Below, in pieces: positions 8,837 through 17,983 of a stretch of 64,000 nucleotides of DNA. This DNA comes from Ramlibacter sp. (GTDB taxonomy: Bacteria; Pseudomonadota; Gammaproteobacteria; Burkholderiales; Burkholderiaceae_C). Position numbers and translations under genes: made by a program. Position 1 is the first letter of the stretch. Every line of letters begins with the position of its first letter. The notes under the pieces were generated by a model. The model was not told the origin of the DNA. It saw nothing but the letters and a program-made list of their open reading frames with translations, and did no database searches. The stretch is taken from assembly GCA_029237735.1 (NCBI GenBank), contig JAQZBU010000020.1, forward strand, positions 1 through 64,000, written 5' to 3'.

Positions 8837-9577
8837 ATGAGCGAACCGCAGACCGCTATCGCGAAACTGGCCGCCTTTGTGGGCGACAAGATCCTCGTCT
8901 TCGCCGTCGTCGCCGCAGTCGTGGTGGGTGCCTACATGGCTAGCAGCGCCGCGGCCGAGAAGGCGGTGCAGCTGCCCCTGCCCGCTTTCGACCCGCCCGC
9001 GAGTGACGGCCCGCGCACGGCCGTCTTCGCGGGTGGTTGCTTCTGGGGTGTGCAGGCGGTGTTCCAGCACACCAAGGGGGTGCTGGGCGCTGTATCCGGC
9101 TATGCTGGTGGTGCCCCGGATACCGCGAACTATCCGGCTGTCACCAGCGGTACGACCGGCCACGCCGAATCGGTGCAGGTCACTTACGACCCGAAGCAAA
9201 TCTCATACGGCAAGCTGCTGCAGATCTACTTTTCCGTGGCGCATGACCCGACACAGCTCGATCGACAGGGCCCGGACGCGGGTCCGCAATACCGTTCCGC
9301 CCTCTTCCATGCCGACGAAGGCCAAAAGCAGGTCGCGCAGCGCTACATCGCGCAACTCGAGGCGGCGCGCGCCTTCCCTGGAAAGATCGTGACGCAGCTG
9401 GCGCCGCTCGCGGGGTTCTATCCCGCCGAGGCCTACCACCAGGACTACGCGACGCTGAATCCGCATTCGCCCTACATCATCGCCTTCGACCGCCCCAAGA
9501 TCGACAACCTGAAGAAGCTCATGCCCGAGGTTTTCCGCGAGCGGCCGGTGCTGGTCTCGCGGGGTCAGGCGGGCTAG
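8837..9577 (+). CDS. msrA: Peptide-methionine (S)-S-oxide reductase MsrA, membrane-anchored form
   Basis: Reduces S-epimers of methionine sulfoxide in proteins. The catalytic motif GGCFWG is at residues 66-71 (Cys68), and family blocks [16 protein letters not shown] and [17 protein letters not shown] follow. Unlike cytosolic MsrA, the 246-residue protein has about 60 extra N-terminal residues with one hydrophobic segment (about 18-36), so it is predicted to face the periplasm. The ATG at 8837 follows GAAAGGA; the frame is open further upstream but that part lacks coding character. Its stop overlaps the convergent hemerythrin gene by four bases. The resolving Cys of C-terminal-tailed MsrAs was not seen. 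Confidence 0.92.
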   Translation: MSEPQTAIAKLAAFVGDKILVFAVVAAVVVGAYMASSAAAEKAVQLPLPAFDPPASDGPRTAVFAGGCFWGVQAVFQHTKGVLGAVSGYAGGAPDTANYPAVTSGTTGHAESVQVTYDPKQISYGKLLQIYFSVAHDPTQLDRQGPDAGPQYRSALFHADEGQKQVAQRYIAQLEAARAFPGKIVTQLAPLAGFYPAEAYHQDYATLNPHSPYIIAFDRPKIDNLKKLMPEVFRERPVLVSRGQAG

Positions 9578-10122
9578 ATATAGCCCACCGGCGGAGGCAC
9601 ATGGCGCATGTGCAGCGAGAGCCCGAGCGCGGCCATGTGGTTGCCGTTGCGTCCCAGTATTTCCTGGGAGAGCGGCAGGAAGTGGTCTTCCTCGAACCGG
9701 GCGTGGGCTGAATAGGCGCGAACCAATTCCGCCACCACCGCGGCGTCGATGTCGACGGCCTTGCCATGAGCGCCCGCGTTCACAGGCGCCTCGATGCGCT
9801 TCCACAACGCTTCCAGCGTCCGGTGCTCCACGGTCAGGCGGTCGACCAGCGCCTGAACGCGGTCGCGCTCCTCGCCCGGGTGCGCGCTGCGCAGCACGGC
9901 GGGGAACAACTCGCTTTCCTCTTCCGCGTGATGCTCGAGCACGGCGTGTTTGAAGAGCAGCTGGGTCTGCTCGGCGACGCTGCGCGCGCGTGCGGCCGCC
10001 TCCATCAGCGCGGGCAGCTCCGCCAGCGCCTGCAGCTGCGTGAGGATGCCTGCATGGCACTGCGAGAACGCATGCAGCGGCTGGTCGTCGACGGGTTTCG
10101 GGTTGGCGGGGAACATGCTCAT
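9574..10122 (-). CDS. Hemerythrin HHE domain protein
   Basis: A 182-residue four-helix-bundle protein with the diiron HHE pattern: His in LHAFSQCHAG, then FKHAVLEHHAEEESELF, TVEHRTLEALW and ARFEEDHFLPL, which together supply His/Glu ligands for a non-haem diiron site. Such proteins sense or store O2 or NO, or protect iron-sulfur clusters. The ATG at 10122 follows a GAGG element; an open frame to a TTG at 10137 lacks an advantage. It diverges from the universal stress protein gene, and the shared region contains an FNR/Anr-like dyad at 10179-10192, consistent with regulation by oxygen. Confidence 0.85.
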   Translation of the reverse strand: MSMFPANPKPVDDQPLHAFSQCHAGILTQLQALAELPALMEAAARARSVAEQTQLLFKHAVLEHHAEEESELFPAVLRSAHPGEERDRVQALVDRLTVEHRTLEALWKRIEAPVNAGAHGKAVDIDAAVVAELVRAYSAHARFEEDHFLPLSQEILGRNGNHMAALGLSLHMRHVPPPVGYI

Positions 10123-10178
10123 GGTGAACTGCCTCAAGAAGCGTTAACCCACTGTAGTGGCGCTGGACTGCACCCGGA

Positions 10179-10192
10179 TTGACGAAGGTCAA
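10179..10192. promoter_or_regulatory. FNR/Anr-like dyad TTGAC-N4-GTCAA
   Basis: A perfect inverted repeat, TTGAC-GAAG-GTCAA, matching the geometry of FNR/Anr/Crp sites (consensus TTGAT-N4-ATCAA). It lies 56 bases upstream of the hemerythrin ATG and 66 bases upstream of the universal stress protein ATG. Universal stress proteins and hemerythrins are frequent members of FNR/Anr regulons, so control of one or both genes by an oxygen-responsive regulator is a reasonable inference. Confidence 0.5.
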
Positions 10193-10257
10193 GCGGCCGG
10201 GACTGACGGGGCGGCACGATCAGTCTTGAAGAACTACCGATCCACCAAAGGAAAAAC

Positions 10258-10694
10258 ATGTTCAAGCACATCCTCTTGGGCACTGACGGCTCCGCCGCTT
10301 CAGAGCACGCCGCCACTCTCGCCGTGGGCCTGGCGAGCCAGCACGGCGCCAAGCTCACGGTCCTGTACGTGGTCGACCCTTACCCCTATCTCGGCATCGG
10401 GGAGACCAATCCACTGGGCTTCCAGGCTTACATGGCTGCGGCACAGCAGCACGGCGCCCAGGCGCATAGGTGGCTGCGCTATGCGAGGCGGCAGAGCCGA
10501 AAGTGAAGCTCGAGGCCCGGCTGGGCGAGGACGTCACCGCGGCGCGCGGCATCGTGCAGATGGCGCAGGACGAAGGCGCGGACCTGGTCGTGGTCGGATC
10601 GCACGGCCGCGCCGGCGTGGCGCGCCTGGTGCTGGGCAGCGTCGCCGCGAAGGTAGTGGCGCAATCGCCGGTGCCGGTGCTGGTCGTCCGCTAG
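10258..10694 (+). pseudogene. Universal stress protein (UspA family) with a frameshift
   Basis: The two halves of one UspA-domain protein lie in different frames. The first (10258-10506) starts MFKHILLGTDGS, as usual for the family, but runs into unrelated residues and a stop after AAQQHGAQAH. The second frame (from about 10470 to 10694) carries VKLEARLGEDV and the ATP-binding motif GSHG-x9-GS near the C terminus, ending VPVLVVR. Joined, they give the normal length of about 145 residues. The break lies at 10456-10470; restoring one G in the run at 10469-10472 would rejoin the frames. Either the gene is broken or the sequence has a one-base error. A GGAAA element precedes the ATG. Confidence 0.8.
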
Positions 10695-10749
10695 ACGGCG
10701 CAAAGTCCCTGATCAAGCACGGCGGCGACGCCCGGGCAATACTCGGTCG

Positions 10750-11739
<990 letters not shown>

Positions 11740-11796
11740 CCCCAGCACACATTTCCGCGCGGCTTTATGCTGCACGTTTTTTGCCGGAGGGAAGGC

Positions 11797-12690
11797 ATGC
11801 CGCGTCTGACCGCACAGGATTTCGACCAGGAACTGCTCATCCTTTTTGACGCCTATGTCCATGGCCGGCTGGACCGGCGAGGCTTCCTCGCCAAGGCAAA
11901 GAAGTTTGCCAAGGCCGGCGTGACGGCCGCGGGCCTGCTGGCCGCGCTCAGCCCCGACTTCGCGGCCGGGCAGCAGGTTCGTGAGAACGATCCGCGCCTG
12001 AAAACACAGCGGCCGGACTATCCGTCGCCCTCCGGCTCGGGCACGATGAAGGGCTACCTCGCGCGGCCCGCGAACGCGGGCGACTCAAAACTGCCTGCCA
12101 TCCTGGTCATCCACGAGAACCGCGGCCTCAGCCCGCACATCGAGGACATCACCCGCCGGCTGGCGCTCGATGGGTTCATGGCCTTCGCGCCGGACGCGCT
12201 CACGCCCGTGGGCGGCTACCCCGGTGACGAAGACAAGGCGCGCGCCGCGTTCGCCAGGCTGGACCAGGGCAAGACACTTGAGGATTTCCTGGCGGCGTCC
12301 GCATGGCTCAGCGCGCGTCCCGACGCGAGCGGCAATCTCGGCGCTGTCGGCTTCTGCTGGGGTGGGGGCATCGTGCACATGCTGGCCACGCGTATGCCGG
12401 ATCTCGACGCGGCTGTCCCCTTCTACGGCAACGCTCCCGCGCCTGCGGAAGCCGCCAAAGTCAAGGCGCCGCTGCTGGTGCAACTGGCCGATGTGGACGA
12501 ATGGGTGGACCGATCGTGGCGCACCTACGAGCCCGCGCTGAAGGCTGCCGGCGTGAAGTACACCGCTTACCGCTACCCGGGCACGCAGCACGGCTTCAAC
12601 AACGACACGACGCCGCGCTATGACGCCGCCGCGGCCAAATTGGCGTGGGAGCGCACCGTGGCGTTCTTCAAAGTAAACGTGGGGTCATGA
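11797..12690 (+). CDS. Dienelactone hydrolase family protein (YghX-like)
   Basis: A 297-residue alpha/beta hydrolase of the DLH family, similar in plan to E. coli YghX. The N terminus contains DRRGFLAKA (26-34) before a hydrophobic stretch ending in FAAGQQ near 60, resembling a Tat signal, so export is likely. Catalytic residues are visible: HENRG with Glu107, the nucleophile elbow GFCWGG with Cys187, and GTQHGFNN with His265; Asp232 or Asp234 would complete the triad. The ATG at 11797 has GGAGGGAAGG upstream. Its stop overlaps the ATG of the next MFS gene (ATGA), so the two are translationally coupled. Confidence 0.88.
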   Translation: MPRLTAQDFDQELLILFDAYVHGRLDRRGFLAKAKKFAKAGVTAAGLLAALSPDFAAGQQVRENDPRLKTQRPDYPSPSGSGTMKGYLARPANAGDSKLPAILVIHENRGLSPHIEDITRRLALDGFMAFAPDALTPVGGYPGDEDKARAAFARLDQGKTLEDFLAASAWLSARPDASGNLGAVGFCWGGGIVHMLATRMPDLDAAVPFYGNAPAPAEAAKVKAPLLVQLADVDEWVDRSWRTYEPALKAAGVKYTAYRYPGTQHGFNNDTTPRYDAAAAKLAWERTVAFFKVNVGS

Positions 12691-13952
12691 CGGCCACGAC
12701 CGGACAAGCCTCCATCGCCCGGCCACCCGCGACGCCGACCGCGGCGCAGGCGGTCGTGGCCGGCATGGTGGCGTTAGCGGTCGCGATGGGTATCGGCCGC
12801 TTTGCGTTCACGCCGCTCCTGCCGATGATGCTGGCTGACGGCGTGGTGAATCTCGACGCCGCAAGCTGGCTGGCCAGCGCGAATTACCTGGGCTATCTGC
12901 TCGGGGCGCTGCTATGCACCTTCCAGCCGCTGCTGTGGCGGCTGTTCGGCATCACGCAGCAGCCCAACGGCCCGACACTGGTGCGCGCAGGCCTGGCGTC
13001 CACGGCTTTGCTCACACTCGGGATGGCGCTGCCCATTCCTTCGATCTGGCCCGCGCTGCGCTTCGCGGCGGGCATCGCGAGCGCACTGGTCTTTGTCTTC
13101 GCATCGGGCTGGTGCCTCGCGCAATTCGCCCGGCTCGACGTGCCGTCGATGGGCGCCCTGATCTACATCGGCCCGGGCGCGGGCATCGTGCTCAGCGGCC
13201 TCGCAGCCAGCCTCATGGTCGCGTGGAACGGATCGGCGGCGCTGGGGTGGAGCGTTTTCGGGGTGCTCGCCGTGGCGCTGAGTGCCTTTATCTGGCCTGT
13301 CTTCGCATCCAGAGGGGCCTGGCCCGGCAGCGCGCCGGTGGCGGTGGGCCCATCCGCGCCGGCAAGGGCGACGCGCGAGCGACGCGGCGAAGTTTCCTTG
13401 CTCGCAGGTGCATACGGCCTCGCAGGATTCGGCTACATCATCACCGCCACCTTCCTGCCGGTGATCGCGCGCCAGTCGATGCCCGGCTCGCCATGGCTCG
13501 ACCTGTTTTGGCCGATCTTCGGCGTGGGCGTGATGACGGGCGCCGCTCTCGCTTCGCGCATACGCGGCCCCGGCGACCAGCGCCAGCGCTTGGCTGCCTG
13601 CTATTTCGTGCAGGCCCTGGCCATCCTCGTAGGGCTGTGGAGCCCGACCCCCGCAGGTTTCGCCATAGGCAGCCTGCTGCTCGGCCTGCCTTTCACCGCG
13701 ATCACATTTTTCGCTCTCCAGGAGGTCCGCCGCCTGCGGCCCGCGTCGCCTTCCGGCCTCACGGGCCTGATTACGTCGCTCTACGGGCTCGGCCAGATCG
13801 TCGGCCCGCCGCTGGCGACGGCGCTGCTGGCACGCAGCGCCGACACCGCGCGCGGCTTCGCGCCGTCACTGGAGATCGCGGCCGGTGCGCTGCTGCTGGG
13901 AGCTGTGGTGTTCGTGTCGATGTCGAAGTTCTATCCGGTGAACCGGCGATAG
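12687..13952 (+). CDS. YbfB/YjiJ family MFS transporter
   Basis: A 421-residue inner-membrane permease. The sequence AMGIGRFAFTPLLPMM near residues 28-44, followed by WLASANYLGYLLGAL, is typical of the YbfB/YjiJ subfamily of the major facilitator superfamily; about 12 hydrophobic segments follow with a short polar central loop around residue 220. The start ATG at 12687 overlaps the stop of the dienelactone hydrolase gene by four bases. Function in this subfamily is unknown; the coupling hints at export or import of a compound handled by the hydrolase. Confidence 0.88.
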   Translation: MTATTGQASIARPPATPTAAQAVVAGMVALAVAMGIGRFAFTPLLPMMLADGVVNLDAASWLASANYLGYLLGALLCTFQPLLWRLFGITQQPNGPTLVRAGLASTALLTLGMALPIPSIWPALRFAAGIASALVFVFASGWCLAQFARLDVPSMGALIYIGPGAGIVLSGLAASLMVAWNGSAALGWSVFGVLAVALSAFIWPVFASRGAWPGSAPVAVGPSAPARATRERRGEVSLLAGAYGLAGFGYIITATFLPVIARQSMPGSPWLDLFWPIFGVGVMTGAALASRIRGPGDQRQRLAACYFVQALAILVGLWSPTPAGFAIGSLLLGLPFTAITFFALQEVRRLRPASPSGLTGLITSLYGLGQIVGPPLATALLARSADTARGFAPSLEIAAGALLLGAVVFVSMSKFYPVNRR

Positions 13953-13962
13953 AGCCCCGCCA

Positions 13963-14409
13963 CTATCGCAGCATGTGAAAGTTCAACAACCGCGTCGCAA
14001 TCACAGTCTCCGCAAGAAAGCAAACGAGCGCCATCAGGAAGCACACCACGCCGAGCAGGAAGCCGCCGATCGCGAACTTGTTGATCTGGAACGCGGTGGT
14101 CTCGCCGAGGAATAGCACGATGATCGTGACGCCGATCAGGAAGGCGCAGGTGGTGAGCAGCGCGATGCAGCTGTTGGCCAGGCGCCCGCGCATGCGCAGC
14201 TCCCCCAGCTCGGCGTAGGCTCGGCGAAGGAATTCCTCGTCGGTGGTCGCGCGCGCTTTGTCCTCCACCAGCCGAGCGCGGTCGATGATGCGGGCGAGCC
14301 GACCGGCCACGGCGCCGATCATTCCGGAAACGGCCGTGAGGAGGAACACTGGCGCCACGGCCAGCTGTATGCCGTGCGTCACGGTGTTGGCATCGATCGG
14401 AAAAGCCAT
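13963..14409 (-). CDS. DUF2721 family membrane protein
   Basis: A 148-residue membrane protein starting MAFPIDANTVTHGIQLAVAPVFLLTAVSG, with the block AGRLARIIDRARLVEDKAR typical of DUF2721. There are three hydrophobic segments (about 14-35, 80-103 and 113-140). ATG at 14409 is preferred over the longer open frame because the family motif starts there. The upstream gene on the same strand ends at 14412, leaving two bases, so the pair is an operon. No function is known for the family. Confidence 0.85.
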   Translation of the reverse strand: MAFPIDANTVTHGIQLAVAPVFLLTAVSGMIGAVAGRLARIIDRARLVEDKARATTDEEFLRRAYAELGELRMRGRLANSCIALLTTCAFLIGVTIIVLFLGETTAFQINKFAIGGFLLGVVCFLMALVCFLAETVIATRLLNFHMLR

Positions 14410-14411
14410 CG

Positions 14412-14717
14412 TCAATCCTCGATCCTGATTTCGTACATCGCGTCGCCCATGTAGCGGTTGGGGCCGAACGCCGCGGCCACCGCGGCCGTCTCCGCCGCCT
14501 GCCACTGGTCGAAAACAGCCTGCTCGGCGTCGGTCAGCGTGTCCGGCGGCGGCGCCTCGCCGTAGGTGCCCACGATTCGAAGGTACGCCGCATAAACCGG
14601 CGCAACCAGCTCAGCGTCGCCCAACGTCTCTTCCAGCGCCTTGCGAAAGCGCGCTTCCGCCGCGCGCCGCTCTTCGGGTGGCACATCAGCTTCGTACAGG
14701 ACGAGGGAGTAAGACAT
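14412..14717 (-). CDS. Hypothetical protein
   Basis: A 101-residue acidic soluble protein I do not recognise. It begins MSYSLVLYEADVPPEERRAAEARFRKALEE, continues through Ala- and Glu-rich helices, and ends MGDAMYEIRIED. No Cys, signal or membrane segment. The ATG at 14717 has no strong Shine-Dalgarno sequence. The stop is two bases before the DUF2721 start, so the two genes are very likely translated from one mRNA; the exonuclease gene diverges from the same region. Confidence 0.65.
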   Translation of the reverse strand: MSYSLVLYEADVPPEERRAAEARFRKALEETLGDAELVAPVYAAYLRIVGTYGEAPPPDTLTDAEQAVFDQWQAAETAAVAAAFGPNRYMGDAMYEIRIED

Positions 14718-14790
14718 GGGACTACTGGCACCGGGATTATCAGCGAGCGCGGCAGGCGTGCACACAAGCCGGTTATCCTTGCACAAACCG

Positions 14791-15384
14791 ATGAACACGC
14801 GCCACGCCACTCCCGACAAGGAACAGATCGCCCTGCTCGAGCCCTTCGACCGCCTGGGGCTGGACCGCATCCGCCTGGTCGCGACCGCGAGCGATGCGCA
14901 CGACGCGCACGCCGAACTGTCCGCAAGCGGCGCGTGGGGCTTCGACACGGAGTCCAAGCCCACGTTCTTCAAGGACCAGGTTTCGGAAGGGCCGCACGTG
15001 GTGCAACTGGCGACCTTGGACAAAGCCTGGGTGTTCCAGCTGCATGACCTCGAATGCCGCGCAGTGGTAGCGCACCTGCTCGCGCACCCCAAGTCCACCA
15101 AGGCCGGCTTCGGCCTGGGGGACGACAAGAAGCGCATCGCCAGCAAGCTGGGAGTCGAGCCCGTGGGCGTGCTGGAGCTCAACACGATCTTCCGCGAGCG
15201 CGGCTATCGCAAGGACATGGGTGTGAAGGGCGCCGTTGCCGTGATGTTCAACCGGCGCTTCATCAAGTCGCGCAAGGCCACCACCTCGAACTGGGCCAAC
15301 CCGCGCCTCACCGAGGCGCAGTTGATCTACGCGGCCAACGACGCTTACGCCGCCATCCGCGTCTACCACGCGCTTAACGCGTAG
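14791..15384 (+). CDS. 3'-5' exonuclease domain protein (DEDDy, RNase D-like)
   Basis: A 197-residue soluble protein with the core of the DnaQ-like/RNase D exonuclease fold. Exo I appears as WGFDTES (Asp and Glu), Exo II as KAGFGLGDDKKRIA, and Exo III as LIYAANDAYAAIRVY, with the Tyr/Asp spacing of the DEDDy class. It lacks an HRDC domain and is shorter than RNase D, like the small stand-alone exonucleases of proteobacteria. ATG at 14791 was selected; an in-frame ATG at 14716 would overlap the divergent start. A nucleic-acid substrate is inferred only from the fold. Confidence 0.85.
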   Translation: MNTRHATPDKEQIALLEPFDRLGLDRIRLVATASDAHDAHAELSASGAWGFDTESKPTFFKDQVSEGPHVVQLATLDKAWVFQLHDLECRAVVAHLLAHPKSTKAGFGLGDDKKRIASKLGVEPVGVLELNTIFRERGYRKDMGVKGAVAVMFNRRFIKSRKATTSNWANPRLTEAQLIYAANDAYAAIRVYHALNA

Positions 15385-15387
15385 CGG

Positions 15388-15753
15388 TCAGCTCTTGTTC
15401 GGGTTGTTGGGACGGCTGTCGTCGCGATTGCGCACGCCGTCGCCGTCGCGGTCACCACGGCGCCACTGGCCGCGCCTGAGTTCCCACTGGCCGTTGCGTT
15501 CGACCCAGCGGTCAGCATCCCAATGCTGGCCGCGGCGTGCGCGCATGTAGTGCCCCGCCACCCAGACGTGCTGGCCGCGGCGCCATTCCCAATGACCCGG
15601 CGCCCAGACATGGCCGCGTCGTGCCTGGGGGACCGCTTCCTGGCGCGGCTCTGGCGGTGCTTCGCGGATGATGATGGTGCGCGCGACCGAGGTCAGCGGC
15701 ACGCTGGCGAAGGATGCCGCGATCAGGCTGGCGAGAAGAATCTTCTTGAACAT
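15388..15753 (-). CDS. YXWGXW repeat protein, secreted
   Basis: A 121-residue exported protein. A Sec signal covers residues 1-24 (cleavage after SVAR is possible). The mature part has tandem aromatic repeats of the YXWGXW type: HVWAPGHWEWRRGQ, HVWVAGHYMRARRGQ and HWDADRWVERNGQ, followed by WELRRGQWRRG. The tail DRDGDGVRNRDDS looks like a calcium-binding aspartate loop of the kind found in thrombospondin type 3 repeats. The protein is basic. Role unknown; such proteins are common in Burkholderiales envelopes. It converges on the exonuclease gene with three bases between stops. Confidence 0.85.
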   Translation of the reverse strand: MFKKILLASLIAASFASVPLTSVARTIIIREAPPEPRQEAVPQARRGHVWAPGHWEWRRGQHVWVAGHYMRARRGQHWDADRWVERNGQWELRRGQWRRGDRDGDGVRNRDDSRPNNPNKS

Positions 15754-15862
15754 GGGGTCCCCTAAGAGGGTACGAGCGTCGGGATTGAGCGCTCAGCTGT
15801 CCAACGCCCCAGCTTGCGCGGCGTTGACCCGCCGTTCGTAGGACAACAGCGCGACAGTGAGC

Positions 15863-16189
15863 CTAGCCCTCGAGTTCGCCCGCTTCTGCCTCGCCCTCAC
15901 CCGCCGGCCGTGCCTTGCGGTGGCCGGGCTTGGCCAGGATCTCCACGAAGACTTTGTCGGCGCCTTCCTTGGCGGCGGCATCGACCAGTCCAATGATGCT
16001 ATTGAGGTGGGCGGACTCCGCGGTGTCAGGCGTGATGCCTACCTTGCAATCGAAATCCCAGTAGTCGGCGCCCACGGGCACATCGCGCCGCCGCTCGCGC
16101 CTCACGTACTTTCGGATCTCGTGCTTCACTGCATCGATAACGCGGTCGCGGTTCTTGCCTTCGACGCTGAGCTGGAACGTTTTCTTCAT
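15863..16189 (-). CDS. DUF6172 family protein
   Basis: A 108-residue protein beginning MKKTFQLSVEGKNRDRVIDAVKHEIRKYVRRERRR, with WDFDCKVGITPDTAE and VFVEILAKPGHRK further on, which together match DUF6172 (a small cytosolic family of unknown function). The basic helix at residues 19-36 could bind nucleic acid, but this is inference. The last 14 residues are Glu-rich and probably disordered. The gene is monocistronic between the YXWGXW gene and the hydratase gene. Confidence 0.82.
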   Translation of the reverse strand: MKKTFQLSVEGKNRDRVIDAVKHEIRKYVRRERRRDVPVGADYWDFDCKVGITPDTAESAHLNSIIGLVDAAAKEGADKVFVEILAKPGHRKARPAGEGEAEAGELEG

Positions 16190-16205
16190 GCGCGATGGTA
16201 ACGCT

Positions 16206-17000
16206 TCATGTGAAGATGATTCGCAATGGCGACAGGGGCGCGTCGAACTCCGCGGTCCATTGCTGACCGGCCTGAACGGGCCAAGCGTCGGTCCACGTGC
16301 CCGTCGTGATCACGTCGCCGGGCTGCAAGTCCGTCGCGCCCGGGCAATCGCGCAAAGCCTGCAGGAAGTGATGCAGCGCATGCAGGGGCCCATCGAGCAC
16401 ATTGGCACCGACGCCGGTTTCCACCGCTTCGTTGCCGCGCTTGAGCGTGACGCGCGCGCGAGCCAGCCGCTGCTCGAACTCCCCGGCATCGTGTCCCACC
16501 AGCGCGACGGGCACCCTGGTGCCCACCAGCAAGCGGGCGTGCAACCCGCAATCGGCCACGGTGTCCGGCGCCGTGAACAGCCAGCCCGGCATGTGGGACT
16601 GGACGATTTCGAACCCCGGAGCCACCCATTCGACGCAGCGCAACAGATCATCGAGCGACGCATTGGCAGCGGGGGTCGCCGACATGCCGAAGACGGCTTC
16701 CGGTTCCAGGCGCGGCTCATTCGTGGCCGACAGCGACACCGTGCCTTCGCCCTCGCAGAAAACGACCGTGGTGTTCCAGACAGTGCCCCAGATCGGCGCG
16801 AACACCTGGTAGCGCGGCCAGATGTTGCGGTTGGTAAAGCCGATCTTGTAGCCCATGGGTCTTTCGCCGCGTGCGATGCGTAATTGCCGCACCGTCAGTG
16901 CGCGCTCGTACGCGGCGGGCAGGTCCAGCCCGCATCCTTGCGGCCAAGGCGAGCCGCGGTCCCAATGCGAGACGATTTGTTCCGGTGTCAGGGTGTTCAT
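16206..17000 (-). CDS. 2-keto-4-pentenoate hydratase / fumarylacetoacetate hydrolase family
   Basis: A 264-residue enzyme of the FAH superfamily, hydratase branch (MhpD-like), which hydrates 2-hydroxypentadienoates in aromatic degradation. Visible blocks: GYKIGFTNRNIW near residue 50, LEPEAVFGMS near 100 (metal-binding Glu), GFEIVQSHMPGW, and TTGTWTDAWPVQAGQ at the C terminus. The ATG at 17000 follows GGTGGA; a longer frame to 17096 has no support. No meta-cleavage genes adjoin it, so the pathway cannot be named. Confidence 0.85.
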   Translation of the reverse strand: MNTLTPEQIVSHWDRGSPWPQGCGLDLPAAYERALTVRQLRIARGERPMGYKIGFTNRNIWPRYQVFAPIWGTVWNTTVVFCEGEGTVSLSATNEPRLEPEAVFGMSATPAANASLDDLLRCVEWVAPGFEIVQSHMPGWLFTAPDTVADCGLHARLLVGTRVPVALVGHDAGEFEQRLARARVTLKRGNEAVETGVGANVLDGPLHALHHFLQALRDCPGATDLQPGDVITTGTWTDAWPVQAGQQWTAEFDAPLSPLRIIFT

Positions 17001-17052
17001 TCCACCACTGTAGGCCAAGCCCGCTGCCGAGGCAGCGATGCCCCTGGGGCGA

Positions 17053-17880
17053 TCAGCGCATATTCGGCATTGCCGAACTCGCCACCGTCTGCACATCGGA
17101 GTGGCTGTATCGCGCGGCTTGCGCCTGGCCGTCGAGCATGGCCGCTTCCTGCGCGCCCATGCGCGCGTTGGCGATGTGCCGCTTTGTCTCGACCGGCAGG
17201 CGGTCGGTGTTGCGGCCGTTCCACGCCGCGCGGCCGCGGCTGGAGAGGTTGTAGTAGATGGAAACGCCCTCGCGCAGCCGGGCGGCGCGGTCGCCCTCTG
17301 CGAGCTGCAGGCCGGCGATCCTCGAGGCGCTCCATTGCGCGGCTTCCTTCATATGCTCAGCCGCGACATGGACCGACTCGACCACGTCGTTGGGGTTGCG
17401 CAAGCCCAACGCGCGGGCTGTAGCGGGCTCGAATTGCGCGATGCCCAGGTTGGGCGTTCCGTCCTTGCTCTGGCCCGTGCGTGGCACCCAGGACGTCTCG
17501 GCGGTGATGATGCCGTACACGTCGCGCCAGCCCAGCCCCACCTCATGCAGGCCCGCGCGTTGCGCCGCCGATTTGGCCAGAACCAGCCGCGATGAGTGAT
17601 CGGGCGTGACATAGCTGTTGTCGCCGAGCCGGGTCTGCACCCAGCGGACGCCGGATCGCAGCCGTGCGTAGTAGCCCTCGTCGCTGCGTGCAGCTACGGT
17701 GACGGTGGGCAGCACGATAGAAGACTCCCCCGCGCGGGACGTCACGGCCGGCGGATGGATGAGCTTGAAAGGTGCCTGTACGGGCCCGCGCAAATCACGC
17801 GCGATCAGGCATGCAAGCCCGACAGTGGTGAAGCCGGCTATGGCGGCATAAACCGGCGAAGATGCAAAAGCGCGAGGCAT
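17053..17880 (-). CDS. Lytic transglycosylase (SLT domain)
   Basis: A 275-residue exported protein that probably cleaves the glycan strands of peptidoglycan. An N-terminal hydrophobic stretch (about 9-27) is signal or anchor. The SLT fold spans about 110-235, with the catalytic Glu in IITAETSW (Glu128), then PNLGIAQFEPATARALGL and a VSIYYNLSSRGRAAW segment. Residues 28-100 form a linker with Pro/Val-rich sequence. It is unlinked to other genes: 52 bases separate its stop from the hydratase start, and about 100 bases of AT-richer sequence precede its ATG. Confidence 0.8.
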   Translation of the reverse strand: MPRAFASSPVYAAIAGFTTVGLACLIARDLRGPVQAPFKLIHPPAVTSRAGESSIVLPTVTVAARSDEGYYARLRSGVRWVQTRLGDNSYVTPDHSSRLVLAKSAAQRAGLHEVGLGWRDVYGIITAETSWVPRTGQSKDGTPNLGIAQFEPATARALGLRNPNDVVESVHVAAEHMKEAAQWSASRIAGLQLAEGDRAARLREGVSIYYNLSSRGRAAWNGRNTDRLPVETKRHIANARMGAQEAAMLDGQAQAARYSHSDVQTVASSAMPNMR

Positions 17881-17983
17881 GTAGTCCCTTTCTTACGAAC
17901 ATGAAGGGACAGCGTCTGCGCGCCTGAAGTTCAGCGATATTTCAATTGATCCGGCTGATGGGCCAATTTGCGAGACAAATTCC

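Noticed and set aside
10470-10694. Second half of the stress protein as an independent gene with a GTG start
   Set aside because: Contains only the C-terminal half of the UspA fold, with no ribosome site; better explained by a frameshift in one gene.
16595-16620. TTCGAA-type sequence resembling a tRNA T-loop
   Set aside because: Lies in the coding frame of the hydratase (residues around GFEIVQ) and has no cloverleaf partner stems.
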